NCBI GenBank assembly: GCA_020847355.1
Contig: JADLCG010000247.1
Coordinates: 1 to 21,615, forward strand
Source: Anaerolineales bacterium
GTDB lineage: Bacteria > Chloroflexota > Anaerolineae > Anaerolineales > Villigracilaceae
Direction: 5' to 3'
DNA length: 21,615 nucleotides
This document shows, piece after piece, positions 7,139-14,223 of the stretch. Positions within the stretch are counted from its first letter, which is position 1; each line of letters begins with the position of its first letter. The notes under the pieces were generated by a model, which ran no database searches, was not told the origin of the DNA, and saw only the letters and a list, made by a program, of their open reading frames with translations. The translations under genes and the position numbers were made by a program.

Positions 7139-7194
7139 TGCCAGCTTTTGTATAATTTAGCCGGAATTTGAGATTCTCAATTTGAGGTGAAAAT

Positions 7195-7230
7195 ATGCAG
7201 ATTTTTCATCTTCGTGAAAAGGGCTTTTAG
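7195..7230 (+). CDS. Possible leader peptide upstream of the MFS exporter
   Basis: ATG at 7195 opens an 11-codon frame, MQIFHLREKGF, ending in TAG. It is preceded by GAGGTGA at 7184-7190, a good ribosome binding site at correct distance. It starts about 30 bases after the start predicted from TATAAT at 7151-7156. No later gene is in frame. Short coding leaders of this kind regulate some exporter and resistance genes by ribosome stalling, which is inference here. A chance ORF remains possible. Confidence 0.35.
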   Translation: MQIFHLREKGF

Positions 7231-7304
7231 GGTTTTTCAAATTTGGGCATTCCCTGATATATTTAAGACCTCTCAACCCATTTGAATTCGAGAAGCAAAT
7301 TTTG

Positions 7305-7355
7305 ATCGTCAACGAAGCGCGCTTCGCGTTGACTCTTTCGTTGATGATTTATTTT
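7305..7355 (+). promoter_or_regulatory. Two mutually exclusive stem-loops before the MFS gene
   Basis: Stem A pairs GTCAACG (7308-7314) with CGTTGAC (7327-7333). Stem B pairs ATCGTCAACGAA (7305-7316) with TTCGTTGATGAT (7337-7348), 12 pairs including one G-U, and is followed by the T-rich TTATTTT to 7355. Both use 7308-7314, so only one can form. B resembles an intrinsic terminator ending right before the AGGA ribosome binding site (7356-7359). Alternatively the palindrome is a DNA operator. Confidence 0.45.
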
Positions 7356-7365
7356 AGGATGACGC

Positions 7366-8610
7366 ATGGAATCAAAAGCGCAAGAAACTACTTTGCTAAA
7401 AAAAAGCGGCACGTTTGCCGCCCTGCAACATCGTAACTTTCAACTTTATTTTGGCGGACAACTCGTCTCCAATGCCGGAACGTGGATGCAAGTCATCGCG
7501 CAGGGCTGGCTGGTTTATCAAATTAGCCATTCAGAGTTAGCGCTGGGCATTGTCGGCTTTGCCTCAGCCATACCCACGCTGTTGGTTTCGCCGTGGGGCG
7601 GGGTGATCGTAGATCGCGTCCCGAAGCGCACGTTGTTAGTTTGGACGCAAGCCAGCGCTATGCTTTTGGCTTTTATTTTGGCGGGTTTAACTTTTGCGGG
7701 CATTGTGCAAGAATGGCATATTATTTTATTAGCGGCTGGCATTGGCGTAGTCAATTCGTTTGATGGACCGGCGCGCCAGGCTTTTGTGGTGGAAATGGTG
7801 GGGCGTGAAGATCTGCCGAATGCGATTGCCGTCAACTCGATGATGATTAATATTGCCCGCGTCATTGGACCGGCGCTAGGCGGTTTTTTACTCGCGTTTC
7901 TCGGCGCTTCTTGGTGCTTTACGATCAATGGATTTTCTTATTTGGCTGTAATTATTAGCTTGCTCGTGATGGAATTGAAGCCGCATGTGGCGCCGGTGCG
8001 CCTAGATTCGCCGTTTAGCGAGTTGGCTGGCGGTTTGAAATATGTGGCTAATCAACCGGAGTTGAAAGGCTTGCTATTGCTCTCGTTAATCTTCAGCGTT
8101 TTTGGCATTTCCTATTCAACGATCTTGCCGGCTTTCGTTGAGCGGGTATTAAATCAAGACGCGGTGATTTACGGTTGGATTAATGCCATGATCGGAATCG
8201 GCGCAACTTTAGGCGCATTTATGATCGCCAGCTATCATGGAGAAAATTGGCGCGGCTCGTGGTTGCTCATTTCCAGCATTGGCTTTCCTATCGTTCTCAC
8301 GCTCTTTGCTTTTACCCAATATGTGCCTTTGAGCCTGGCGCTTTCCATTGGCTTGGGCATGGGCTTTATGGTGCAGTTCACCATGATCAATACCCTGCTT
8401 CAAACGCGCGTGGATGATCGCCTGCGCGGGCGGGTGATGGGGCTATACACCCTGACTTTCTTCGGGTTTTCTCCATTTGGAAATCTAATCGTTGGTATTC
8501 TGTCCGAGCATATTGGCTTGAGCGTTTCGGTAATGATCTTCGCCGCTTTGAGTTTGATTTTGTCATTGATTATTTTTCAAAAGACGCCGCAGATCAAGCG
8601 CTTGCCTTAA
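7366..8610 (+). CDS. Major facilitator superfamily exporter (MFS_3/EntS-like)
   Basis: This 414-residue protein has about 12 hydrophobic segments, the usual MFS size. It belongs to the MFS_3 group that includes siderophore and drug exporters. Typical blocks are RNFQLYFGGQLVSNAGTWMQ (22-41), QGWLVYQ, a cytosolic GVIVDRVPKR loop after helix 2 (the MFS motif A position), GVVNSFDGPARQAFVVEMVG, NAIAVNSMMINIARVIGPALGG and a second-half loop RVDDRLRGRVMGLYTLTFFG. The ATG has AGGA 6 bases upstream. Transport is probably proton-driven efflux, but the substrate is unknown. It is divergent from an ABC exporter across a structured region and convergent with the next gene, with no clear terminator in the 21-base gap. 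Confidence 0.9.
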   Translation: MESKAQETTLLKKSGTFAALQHRNFQLYFGGQLVSNAGTWMQVIAQGWLVYQISHSELALGIVGFASAIPTLLVSPWGGVIVDRVPKRTLLVWTQASAMLLAFILAGLTFAGIVQEWHIILLAAGIGVVNSFDGPARQAFVVEMVGREDLPNAIAVNSMMINIARVIGPALGGFLLAFLGASWCFTINGFSYLAVIISLLVMELKPHVAPVRLDSPFSELAGGLKYVANQPELKGLLLLSLIFSVFGISYSTILPAFVERVLNQDAVIYGWINAMIGIGATLGAFMIASYHGENWRGSWLLISSIGFPIVLTLFAFTQYVPLSLALSIGLGMGFMVQFTMINTLLQTRVDDRLRGRVMGLYTLTFFGFSPFGNLIVGILSEHIGLSVSVMIFAALSLILSLIIFQKTPQIKRLP

Positions 8611-8631
8611 GTGGAGGAACGCCCCGCTGGA

Positions 8632-9411
8632 TTAGTGCGCGGGCCAGGGGATTTCCGCCGGACCTGCGAAGCCATGCTTTTCTTGAAAGAAGACCCGCCC
8701 ATGCGAAGGAGCGGAGCAACCGCTTTCGTCTGTGAAAGTCACTTCCGGATAATTTGAAGCCAGCGGATCAAAGATGATTTTGCCGCCTTCGCATCTCCAG
8801 ACCTCAATGATGTAGATGAACATATTCGCATCTTCTTCGTCTCCGGCGCGCAGAGTCACATCCGTCCAAGTGACGGTCACTTGGTTAGGATTGTTTGGAT
8901 CGCGGACTGCGTTCAATACGCTGGGCGGCGCGTAATATGGCGAAACCGGGAGTTTATATTCCGCTGGATAGGTGATTCTCAAATTTTCTTGCTCGCCTTG
9001 AATATTTAAATACTTGGCGTTGACCCAACATAAGTTCTTGCCCGCCACTTCGACCCAATTGTTGCCTTCCGTGCGCCCGATCAATTCAATATTCGCGCCT
9101 TGTCGTAAGCCGTAGAGATATAGGTACTCTGCGCCGGGTCCATAGCGACAACTTAACAATTCGGCGGTCACTACGGCTTTTAGACTTTCCGCAACGGGGA
9201 TAGTCGTTGCGGTGATTGTTGCAGTGGGTGGTGGGAGCGGCGTGAAAGTTTCCGTTGCGGGAATGGGGGAGGCGGTGAAGGCTGGAGCGGGCGTATTTTC
9301 AGGCTTGGCAAATTCTTCAGTCGCTGGAACAGGCGCGGGCGGGGTAGCGGCGAAATTGCAAGCCAGCGAAGCGGCAATGAGGAGCGTTAGAAACGTCAAG
9401 GTTTTTTGCAT
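8632..9411 (-). CDS. Predicted lipoprotein with bacterial SH3 domain
   Basis: The 259-residue product opens with a lipoprotein-type signal (MQKTLTFLTLLIAASLAC, Cys18). The '-LAC' cleavage site is not the strict lipobox but recurs in the PLD lipoprotein of this window. A Pro/Thr-rich linker covers about 22-72. An SH3b-like domain lies at about 78-138 (LLSCRYGPGAEYLYLYGL, then GNNWVEVAG and CWVNAKYL), with Cys88 and Cys128 positioned for a disulfide. The rest (160-259) looks like a beta-sandwich, possibly fibronectin-III-like (NQVTVTWTDVTL), with another Cys pair (207 and 232). It is probably a surface-anchored wall-binding protein, function unknown. AAGGA lies 9 bases before the ATG. Confidence 0.75.
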   Translation of the reverse strand: MQKTLTFLTLLIAASLACNFAATPPAPVPATEEFAKPENTPAPAFTASPIPATETFTPLPPPTATITATTIPVAESLKAVVTAELLSCRYGPGAEYLYLYGLRQGANIELIGRTEGNNWVEVAGKNLCWVNAKYLNIQGEQENLRITYPAEYKLPVSPYYAPPSVLNAVRDPNNPNQVTVTWTDVTLRAGDEEDANMFIYIIEVWRCEGGKIIFDPLASNYPEVTFTDESGCSAPSHGRVFFQEKHGFAGPAEIPWPAH

Positions 9412-9481
9412 GGCGGTTAATCCTTGCGATTAATCATAACCGATTGCGCGGGCGTATGAATTTCTTTTTTGCCCATGCGGG

Positions 9482-9493
9482 TATAATTATTTT
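9482..9493 (+). promoter_or_regulatory. -10 box placing the VanW-gene transcript start at its ATG
   Basis: TATAAT at 9482-9487 ends 7 bases before the A of the ATG at 9494. No Shine-Dalgarno sequence is present between them. This geometry predicts a leaderless mRNA. The -35 region is poor. Confidence 0.6.
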
Positions 9494-11374
9494 ATGAATA
9501 CAAAATTTACTGCTCGTAAAGATTTGCCAAAACAAATTGCGCTTGCAATTGGGGCGGGGACGCTCCTCTTCTTTGGAATTGTTTTGACGTGGACGCTTGG
9601 CTATCAGTTAATTTATGCCGGAAGAATTTTCCCCGGCGTGAGCGTGGCGGGCGTGGATGTCTCCGGCATGACGCGGAACGACGCCGCGCAAAAATTGAGC
9701 CAGACTTTATCGTATCCGCTGACTGGGAAAATTTTATTTCGAAACAACGACAAGATGTGGGTCGCTTCGCCGGTGGAATTAGGCTTGGTTTTTGACCCAA
9801 CTGCCAGCGCGCAAGCCGCGTATCAGCTTGGGCGTTCGGATGGTTTATTCGGCTCGCTGACTCGTCAGATTCAAGCGGGCGGCTTGGGGATTAATGTTCC
9901 GCCGGTGGTTATTTTTGATCAGCGCGTGGCGTATGTTTATTTACAAAATATCGCCGCGCAAATTGATCAGCCGGTGGTGGAAGCGGCTTTGCATCTTGAA
10001 GGCACGAATGTCGTCTCGCAGGCTGGGCAAATGGGCAGACTCTTGAATTTGGACGCGACTTTGATTTATCTCGGCGGGCAACTGCAAACCTTTCGAGATG
10101 GCGAAGTGCAGTTGGTTGTAGCGGAAGCGGCGCCGAAGTTGTTGGATGTCTCTTCTCAGGCGGATGCCGCCAGACGGATTTTGAGTCAGCCGCTGGTATT
10201 AACTTTGCCCAACTCCGGCGCGGGCGATCCGGGTCCGTGGACGTTTGACGTTCCGGTGGTGGCGAACATGCTTGGCGTGAATGTCGTCGAGAATGGCGGT
10301 CAATATCAACTTCAGGTAGGCTTGGATCCCAATGCGCTTCGTTCCGCTTTGAACGACCTCAAACCCTTTGTGGATCGTCTGCCTGAAAATGCGCGTTTTG
10401 TGTTCAACGATCAAAGCGGTGTGATTGAGCCGATCTCGGCTTCTAAAGTGGGGCGCGTGATGGACGTGGAAGCCAGCATTCGCACGATCAACGAAGCCCT
10501 TTTGCGCGGCGAACATACCGTTCAATTAGCCGTGAACGAGCAACAGCCCGCCGTAGCGGATACCGCTACCAACGCTGATTTGGGAATTAAAGAATTGATC
10601 GCTTCGCAAACTACTTACTTCTATGGCTCCAGCGGCGAACGGATTCAGAATATCGAAACCGCCGCTTCCCGCTATCATGGTTTGCTGGTCGCCCCGGGCG
10701 AGACGTTTTCAATGGGCGATTACCTCGGCGACGTGAGTCTTGAGAACGGCTTTGCCGAGGCGTTGATCATTTACGGCGGCAGAACTATCAAAGGCGTGGG
10801 CGGCGGCGTTTGTCAGGTTAGCACCACTTTATTTAGAACTGTTTTCTTTGCCGGCTTCCCAATTGCGGAGAGATACCCGCACGCTTACCGCGTTTCTTAT
10901 TATGAGATGAACGCCAGCGGACATGTAGACCCAACGATGGCGGGGCTGGACGCGACAGTCTATTTCCCGCTTGTAGATTTTAAGTTTGTCAACGATACGC
11001 CCTATTGGCTGTTGATGGAAACTTATGTGGACGTCAGCGCTAGAACCATCACTTGGAAAATCTATTCCACTTCAGACGGCAGAACGGTGGATTGGGAAAC
11101 TACCGGCGTCACCAACACTGTCCCTGCGCCGCCGCCTTTGTTTGAAGAAAACCCAGAATTGAAAGCGGGTCAAATTAAACAAGTGGATTATGCCGCCAAC
11201 GGCGCGGATGTGACCGTGACGCGCACGGTCTATCGCAACGGCGGCGTGTATTTTACGGATACGATTCAAACTCACTACGAACCCTGGCACGCAATTTGTC
11301 AATACGGACCCGATACGGAAGATCCGGAGAAAGCCGCAAAGCGCAAAAATCTTTGTCTTTCTCCCAATGTCTAG
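9494..11374 (+). CDS. VanW-domain protein with peptidoglycan-binding repeats
   Basis: This 626-residue protein has one N-terminal membrane anchor (about 17-42) and then an extracellular part. Residues about 46-345 contain two segments resembling the PG_binding_4 domain. The first opens at IFPGVSVAGVDVSGMTRNDAAQKL and the second covers about 220-345. The VanW domain lies at about 362-535: ASRYHGLLVAPGETFSMGDYLG across 391-412, VGGGVCQVSTT (436-446, Cys440) and ERYPHAYRVSYYEM. A C-terminal beta-rich tail (about 555-600) could be G5-like. VanW is named from vancomycin resistance clusters, but its biochemical role is unsettled, and this chromosomal form is probably a general wall-associated protein (compare B. 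subtilis YoaR). It heads a run ending in an LCP enzyme. Confidence 0.88.
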   Translation: MNTKFTARKDLPKQIALAIGAGTLLFFGIVLTWTLGYQLIYAGRIFPGVSVAGVDVSGMTRNDAAQKLSQTLSYPLTGKILFRNNDKMWVASPVELGLVFDPTASAQAAYQLGRSDGLFGSLTRQIQAGGLGINVPPVVIFDQRVAYVYLQNIAAQIDQPVVEAALHLEGTNVVSQAGQMGRLLNLDATLIYLGGQLQTFRDGEVQLVVAEAAPKLLDVSSQADAARRILSQPLVLTLPNSGAGDPGPWTFDVPVVANMLGVNVVENGGQYQLQVGLDPNALRSALNDLKPFVDRLPENARFVFNDQSGVIEPISASKVGRVMDVEASIRTINEALLRGEHTVQLAVNEQQPAVADTATNADLGIKELIASQTTYFYGSSGERIQNIETAASRYHGLLVAPGETFSMGDYLGDVSLENGFAEALIIYGGRTIKGVGGGVCQVSTTLFRTVFFAGFPIAERYPHAYRVSYYEMNASGHVDPTMAGLDATVYFPLVDFKFVNDTPYWLLMETYVDVSARTITWKIYSTSDGRTVDWETTGVTNTVPAPPPLFEENPELKAGQIKQVDYAANGADVTVTRTVYRNGGVYFTDTIQTHYEPWHAICQYGPDTEDPEKAAKRKNLCLSPNV

Positions 11375-11376
11375 CA

Positions 11377-11385
11377 TGGTAGAAT
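11377..11385 (+). promoter_or_regulatory. Extended -10 promoter before the Trm112-like gene
   Basis: TGG followed by TAGAAT (11377-11385) is an extended -10 element just after the VanW stop. The predicted start is near 11392, and AGGAG follows before the ATG at 11410. A small palindrome, TGAAT-CA-ATTCA (11385-11396), overlaps the start site. No good -35 is seen. Confidence 0.45.
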
Positions 11386-11409
11386 GAATCAATTCATTAA
11401 GGAGAAATA

Positions 11410-11628
11410 ATGGTTAGCGCAGAACTACTTGAAGTTTTAAGATGCCCAAATTGCGTGCGTGAAAAAGAAGGCTTGCTCGTCTTGCATAAAGACGCTTGGC
11501 TGATTTGTCAGGAGTGCAAGCGTAAATATCCGATTGTGGACGATATTCCCGTAATGTTAATTGACGAAGGCGATAAGTGGGTGAATACCGCGCAGAATGC
11601 TCTTCCGATTCCGCCGCCTGCAAAATAA
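11410..11628 (+). CDS. Trm112-like zinc-binding protein
   Basis: This 72-residue protein of the Trm112/UPF0434 (YcaR) family has two CxxC pairs, Cys12/Cys15 in LRCPNC and Cys33/Cys36 in ICQECKRKYPI, followed by DDIPVMLIDE. The pattern of an N-terminal LLEVLRCP and a short rubredoxin-like zinc fold is diagnostic. In eukaryotes and archaea Trm112 activates methyltransferases, while the bacterial role is not well defined. AGGAG lies 6-7 bases before the ATG. The HEAT-repeat gene starts 6 bases after its stop. The Pro-rich end (ALPIPPPAK) is a tail without known function. Confidence 0.85.
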   Translation: MVSAELLEVLRCPNCVREKEGLLVLHKDAWLICQECKRKYPIVDDIPVMLIDEGDKWVNTAQNALPIPPPAK

Positions 11629-11634
11629 ACCAGC

Positions 11635-12207
11635 GTGCCAACCCTGCAAGACTTATTCGGCGAATTAACCGGCGGCGACGATCAACGCGCCGAAAAAGCG
11701 GTTCAGCCCATTGTGGATTTTGGAGAAGCGGCTCTGCCTGAACTCTTGAAATTGACTCGCTCGGCTGTTGAAGATGAACGCTGGTGGGCGGTGCGGGTTT
11801 TAGGCGCTTCGCCCCATACGCGGACTGCAGACCTGCTCCCGCTCCTCGAAGACTCAGCGCCGCAAGTGCGCGCCGCCGCCGCCTTCGCCCTCGGCGCACA
11901 TGCGGATCAAGAATCTATTGCCGCGCTGGTCAACGCCCTAGCGGACGAGGATTCTCTGACGGCGGGTTTGGCAGGCAATGCTTTAGCGAAGATCGGAAGC
12001 TCGGCGGTGTTGAGTCTGCTAAAGATTAAGCAAGAAGCGCCTTTGCGCGTTCGCATTTTAGCCTTGCGCGCTTTGGCAGAAATCAAAGATTATCGCGCCG
12101 TTTCGCTGTTTATGAAATCCCTGAGCGCAGAATCAACCGTCTTACAATACTGGGCAGAGATTGGCTTGGAACGATTAGGGTTGGATATGGTATATATTAA
12201 GCCTTGA
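11635..12207 (+). CDS. HEAT-repeat protein (PBS-lyase type repeats)
   Basis: The 190-residue product is built from helical HEAT-like repeats of about 31 residues. One runs WWAVRVLGASPHTRTADLL near 49-67, followed by VRAAAAFALGAHADQESIAALVNAL, LAGNALAKIGSSAVLSLL and RILALRALAEIKDYRAVSLFM. Such repeats are usually protein-binding scaffolds, and no catalytic residues are visible. The start is taken as GTG 11635, which lacks a Shine-Dalgarno sequence, so translation may be coupled to the preceding gene 6 bases upstream. A later start is possible but would cut the first repeat. Its stop is 10 bases before the LCP gene. The binding partner is unknown. Confidence 0.75.
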   Translation: MPTLQDLFGELTGGDDQRAEKAVQPIVDFGEAALPELLKLTRSAVEDERWWAVRVLGASPHTRTADLLPLLEDSAPQVRAAAAFALGAHADQESIAALVNALADEDSLTAGLAGNALAKIGSSAVLSLLKIKQEAPLRVRILALRALAEIKDYRAVSLFMKSLSAESTVLQYWAEIGLERLGLDMVYIKP

Positions 12208-12217
12208 GGAATAGTGG

Positions 12218-13678
12218 ATGAAAAATTTTGAATTCTTGAAAAAAATCAAACTTCCTGACTTTCGGAAACTAAGCATAGGTCAGATCATCTTTTGGGTGGT
12301 GGCGCTTGCGCTGGCGGTGTTTGCATTTGTCTTTGTGCGCGGCTTAACCGATTGCTGGGATATCACGCAACTGCCTGGCCGTCAGCTTGCCGATTGCAAG
12401 GGCGCGTCTAACGTTGTGACGGATTACACCCCAAAGCCCGGCGAAACTGTCATCGCTCCGCCTGCCACGCCCGTAGCGGAAGCGCCCGCTTTAGAATTAC
12501 CGCCCGCTTGGGACGGCGCGAGTCGCATTAACATCCTATTCATTGGCATTGACGCGCGCGACGTGGGACAGGATGGTCCCCCGCGCTCCGATACTTTGAT
12601 GTTGCTGACGATTGATCCGGTGAGCAAAACGGCTGGGATGCTCTCTATTCCGCGCGATATGTGGGTGAATATTCCCGGCTTTGGGTATAGCCGTATCAAC
12701 ACGGCTTATTCCAGCGGCGAAGGCAGTAAACTCCCCGGCGGCGGGCCCGGCTTGGCGATGAAAACCGTTTCGCAATTTTTAGGCGTGCCGGTGGATTATT
12801 ACGCGCAAGTAGATTTTGACGTTTTTACGATATTGGTTGACCATATTATCGGCAGATTTGGCTGTATTGAAGTCTTCCCAAATGAAGATATGATTCTAGA
12901 CCCGATTGGCTCTGGCACCGATCACATGCGCCTGACCACCGGCGGCGGTAGAAATTTATGTCAGGGTTGGAAGGTCTTGGCGTATGCCCGTAACCGCCAC
13001 ACCTCCGGCGGCGATTTTGACCGCGCCGCTCGCCAGCAAGAAGTCATTTTGGCGTTACAGAAAAAAATATTCGATCCGGCGGCTTTCCCCGTTTTGATTA
13101 AGGACGCCCCCGCCTTGTATGACGAACTTTCTTCCGGCATTCATACGAATATGTCCTTTCAAGACGCAATCAAATTGGCGATTCTCGCCAAGGATATCAA
13201 CCCTTCTAGCATTAAGAAGGGCGTAATTGATACGACAATGATCACGTTTGATAATGTCGTTTTAGGCGGACAACCCGCCAGCATTATGAAGCCGATTTCA
13301 GATAAAATTCGCGTCTTGCGCGATGAAATCTTTACTACTTCCGGTCCTACCAGCCCAATCGCCCAAGGCGATCCAGCGACATTAATGCGTACTGAAGAAG
13401 CCAGAGTGCGCGTTTTAGACGGGACCTTCACTCCGGGTATGGATCAACGCGCCGGAGCATTCTTCCAATCCCAGGGCGTGAGCGTCACGGAAATTGGCAC
13501 GGCTACCGAAGCATATAGCCAAACTGTGGTTATTGTTTATGGGCCTAAGCTATACACGTTACGATATTTGCAAAGCCTCGGCATCAGCAATAGCCAAATC
13601 CGCTTTAGCCCAGACCCCGCCTCGACGGTGGATATTGAAATTCGCGTCGGTTCGGATTTAGCGGGCTCAATCCCATAA
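12218..13678 (+). CDS. LytR-CpsA-Psr (LCP) family glycopolymer transferase
   Basis: LCP enzymes transfer undecaprenyl-linked glycopolymers onto peptidoglycan at the outer face of the membrane. The 486-residue protein has an N-terminal helix (about 21-41) and a Pro/Ala-rich linker with Cys46 and Cys60. The LCP domain covers about 103-285: INILFIGIDARD, RSDTLML (123-129), SIPRDMWVNIPG (143-154) and ARNRHTSGGDFDRAARQQ (257-274), which hold the Asp/Arg residues that bind the pyrophosphate and Mg. A LytR_C domain lies near 391-480 (ARVRVLDGTFTPGMDQRA). The ATG has GAGGA 7 bases upstream. It is the last gene of its run. The glycopolymer is unknown in this organism. Confidence 0.93.
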   Translation: MKNFEFLKKIKLPDFRKLSIGQIIFWVVALALAVFAFVFVRGLTDCWDITQLPGRQLADCKGASNVVTDYTPKPGETVIAPPATPVAEAPALELPPAWDGASRINILFIGIDARDVGQDGPPRSDTLMLLTIDPVSKTAGMLSIPRDMWVNIPGFGYSRINTAYSSGEGSKLPGGGPGLAMKTVSQFLGVPVDYYAQVDFDVFTILVDHIIGRFGCIEVFPNEDMILDPIGSGTDHMRLTTGGGRNLCQGWKVLAYARNRHTSGGDFDRAARQQEVILALQKKIFDPAAFPVLIKDAPALYDELSSGIHTNMSFQDAIKLAILAKDINPSSIKKGVIDTTMITFDNVVLGGQPASIMKPISDKIRVLRDEIFTTSGPTSPIAQGDPATLMRTEEARVRVLDGTFTPGMDQRAGAFFQSQGVSVTEIGTATEAYSQTVVIVYGPKLYTLRYLQSLGISNSQIRFSPDPASTVDIEIRVGSDLAGSIP

Positions 13679-13681
13679 GCC

Positions 13682-13720
13682 AAAATAAAACTCCCATCCA
13701 ATGGATGGGAGTTTTATTTT
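13682..13720. terminator. Bidirectional terminator after the LCP gene
   Basis: AAAATAAAACTCCCATCC (13682-13699) and 13703-13720 form a perfect 18-bp stem with a 3-base loop. The outer part of each arm is A/T-rich, so it works in both directions. The stop codon of the convergent DUF4870-like gene (13719-13721) overlaps its right edge. Confidence 0.9.
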
Positions 13721-14159
13721 ATCCGGTGAGCGTGCCTCGTACCCAATCGCCAATCAGCCAATATTTGAAGTCTTGGCCCTGATTGGTTTGAATGCCTCCA
13801 TATACGCCATAAACAAGCGCCCCCAATGGCAGGAAGCTAAAAATACAAGCGAAAGGTATGCAAAGTATACCGATCAATACGGCGCTCAATACGCCGCTCA
13901 ACACCCAGGCGAAACTGACTAGAAAACTCCCGCCAACCCACCAAACTAGCTGAAAAATGAAAGCCTGCCACGCTTGGTAAGCCACATAGCGCGAACGTTC
14001 TTTATAGACCAAATAAATTACCAACGGAACGACAGGTCCCAGCAGGCCCGTAGCTAAATTAACCAACACGCCGAGATGAGCCAGCATTGCCCATTGCCGT
14101 TCTTCGGCAGGGGTTAATGGCGGTAAAGGCGCTGGCGCAGATTGAAATTGTTCGCTCAT
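13719..14159 (-). CDS. DUF4870-like small membrane protein
   Basis: This 146-residue protein starts with a Pro-rich cytosolic stretch and then TPAEERQWAMLAHLGVLVN, the usual opening of DUF4870 (Tic20-like) proteins. About four hydrophobic segments follow, with the YKERSRYVAYQAWQAFIFQL motif between helices 1 and 2. The function of this family is not known. AGGATGA lies before the ATG. The next minus-strand gene upstream (14224-14532) looks like a distant relative, with a terminator hairpin between them, so they are probably separate transcripts. Confidence 0.82.
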   Translation of the reverse strand: MSEQFQSAPAPLPPLTPAEERQWAMLAHLGVLVNLATGLLGPVVPLVIYLVYKERSRYVAYQAWQAFIFQLVWWVGGSFLVSFAWVLSGVLSAVLIGILCIPFACIFSFLPLGALVYGVYGGIQTNQGQDFKYWLIGDWVRGTLTG

Positions 14160-14177
14160 AGATCATCCTTTTGCTAA

Positions 14178-14209
14178 CAAAAAAGACTCGCGGATTTCGC
14201 GAGTCTTTT
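14178..14209 (-). terminator. Terminator between the two DUF4870-like genes
   Basis: AAAAGACTCGCG and CGCGAGTCTTTT (14181-14192 and 14198-14209) form a 12-bp stem with a 5-base loop. On the minus strand it ends in a run of six T, and so closes the gene at 14224-14532. Confidence 0.88.
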
Positions 14210-14223
14210 CACTGTAACTAAAA

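Larger units (their letters stand above)
7029..7365. other. Divergent control region between the ABC and MFS exporters
   Basis: This gap of 337 bases holds no long gene. Its left part (7060-7160) is very AT-rich. It contains the minus-strand promoter (7110-7138), a plus-strand TATAAT at 7151-7156 without a good -35, and a palindrome TTGAGA-T-TCTCAA at 7168-7180. It also contains a possible 11-codon leader peptide (7195-7230) and two competing stem-loops (7305-7348) just before the MFS ribosome binding site. The plus -35 zone would overlap the minus -35, so the two promoters may interfere. Confidence 0.6.

Noticed and set aside
7518..7928. Minus-strand 136-codon open frame inside the MFS gene
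   Set aside because: Antisense to a well-supported MFS gene and without recognisable features.
11414..11899. Minus-strand 161-codon open frame
   Set aside because: It is an Arg-rich antisense shadow of the Trm112-like and HEAT genes, with no family features.
13701..13922. Plus-strand frame starting in the terminator
   Set aside because: It is antisense to the DUF4870-like gene, and its start lies within a perfect terminator stem.
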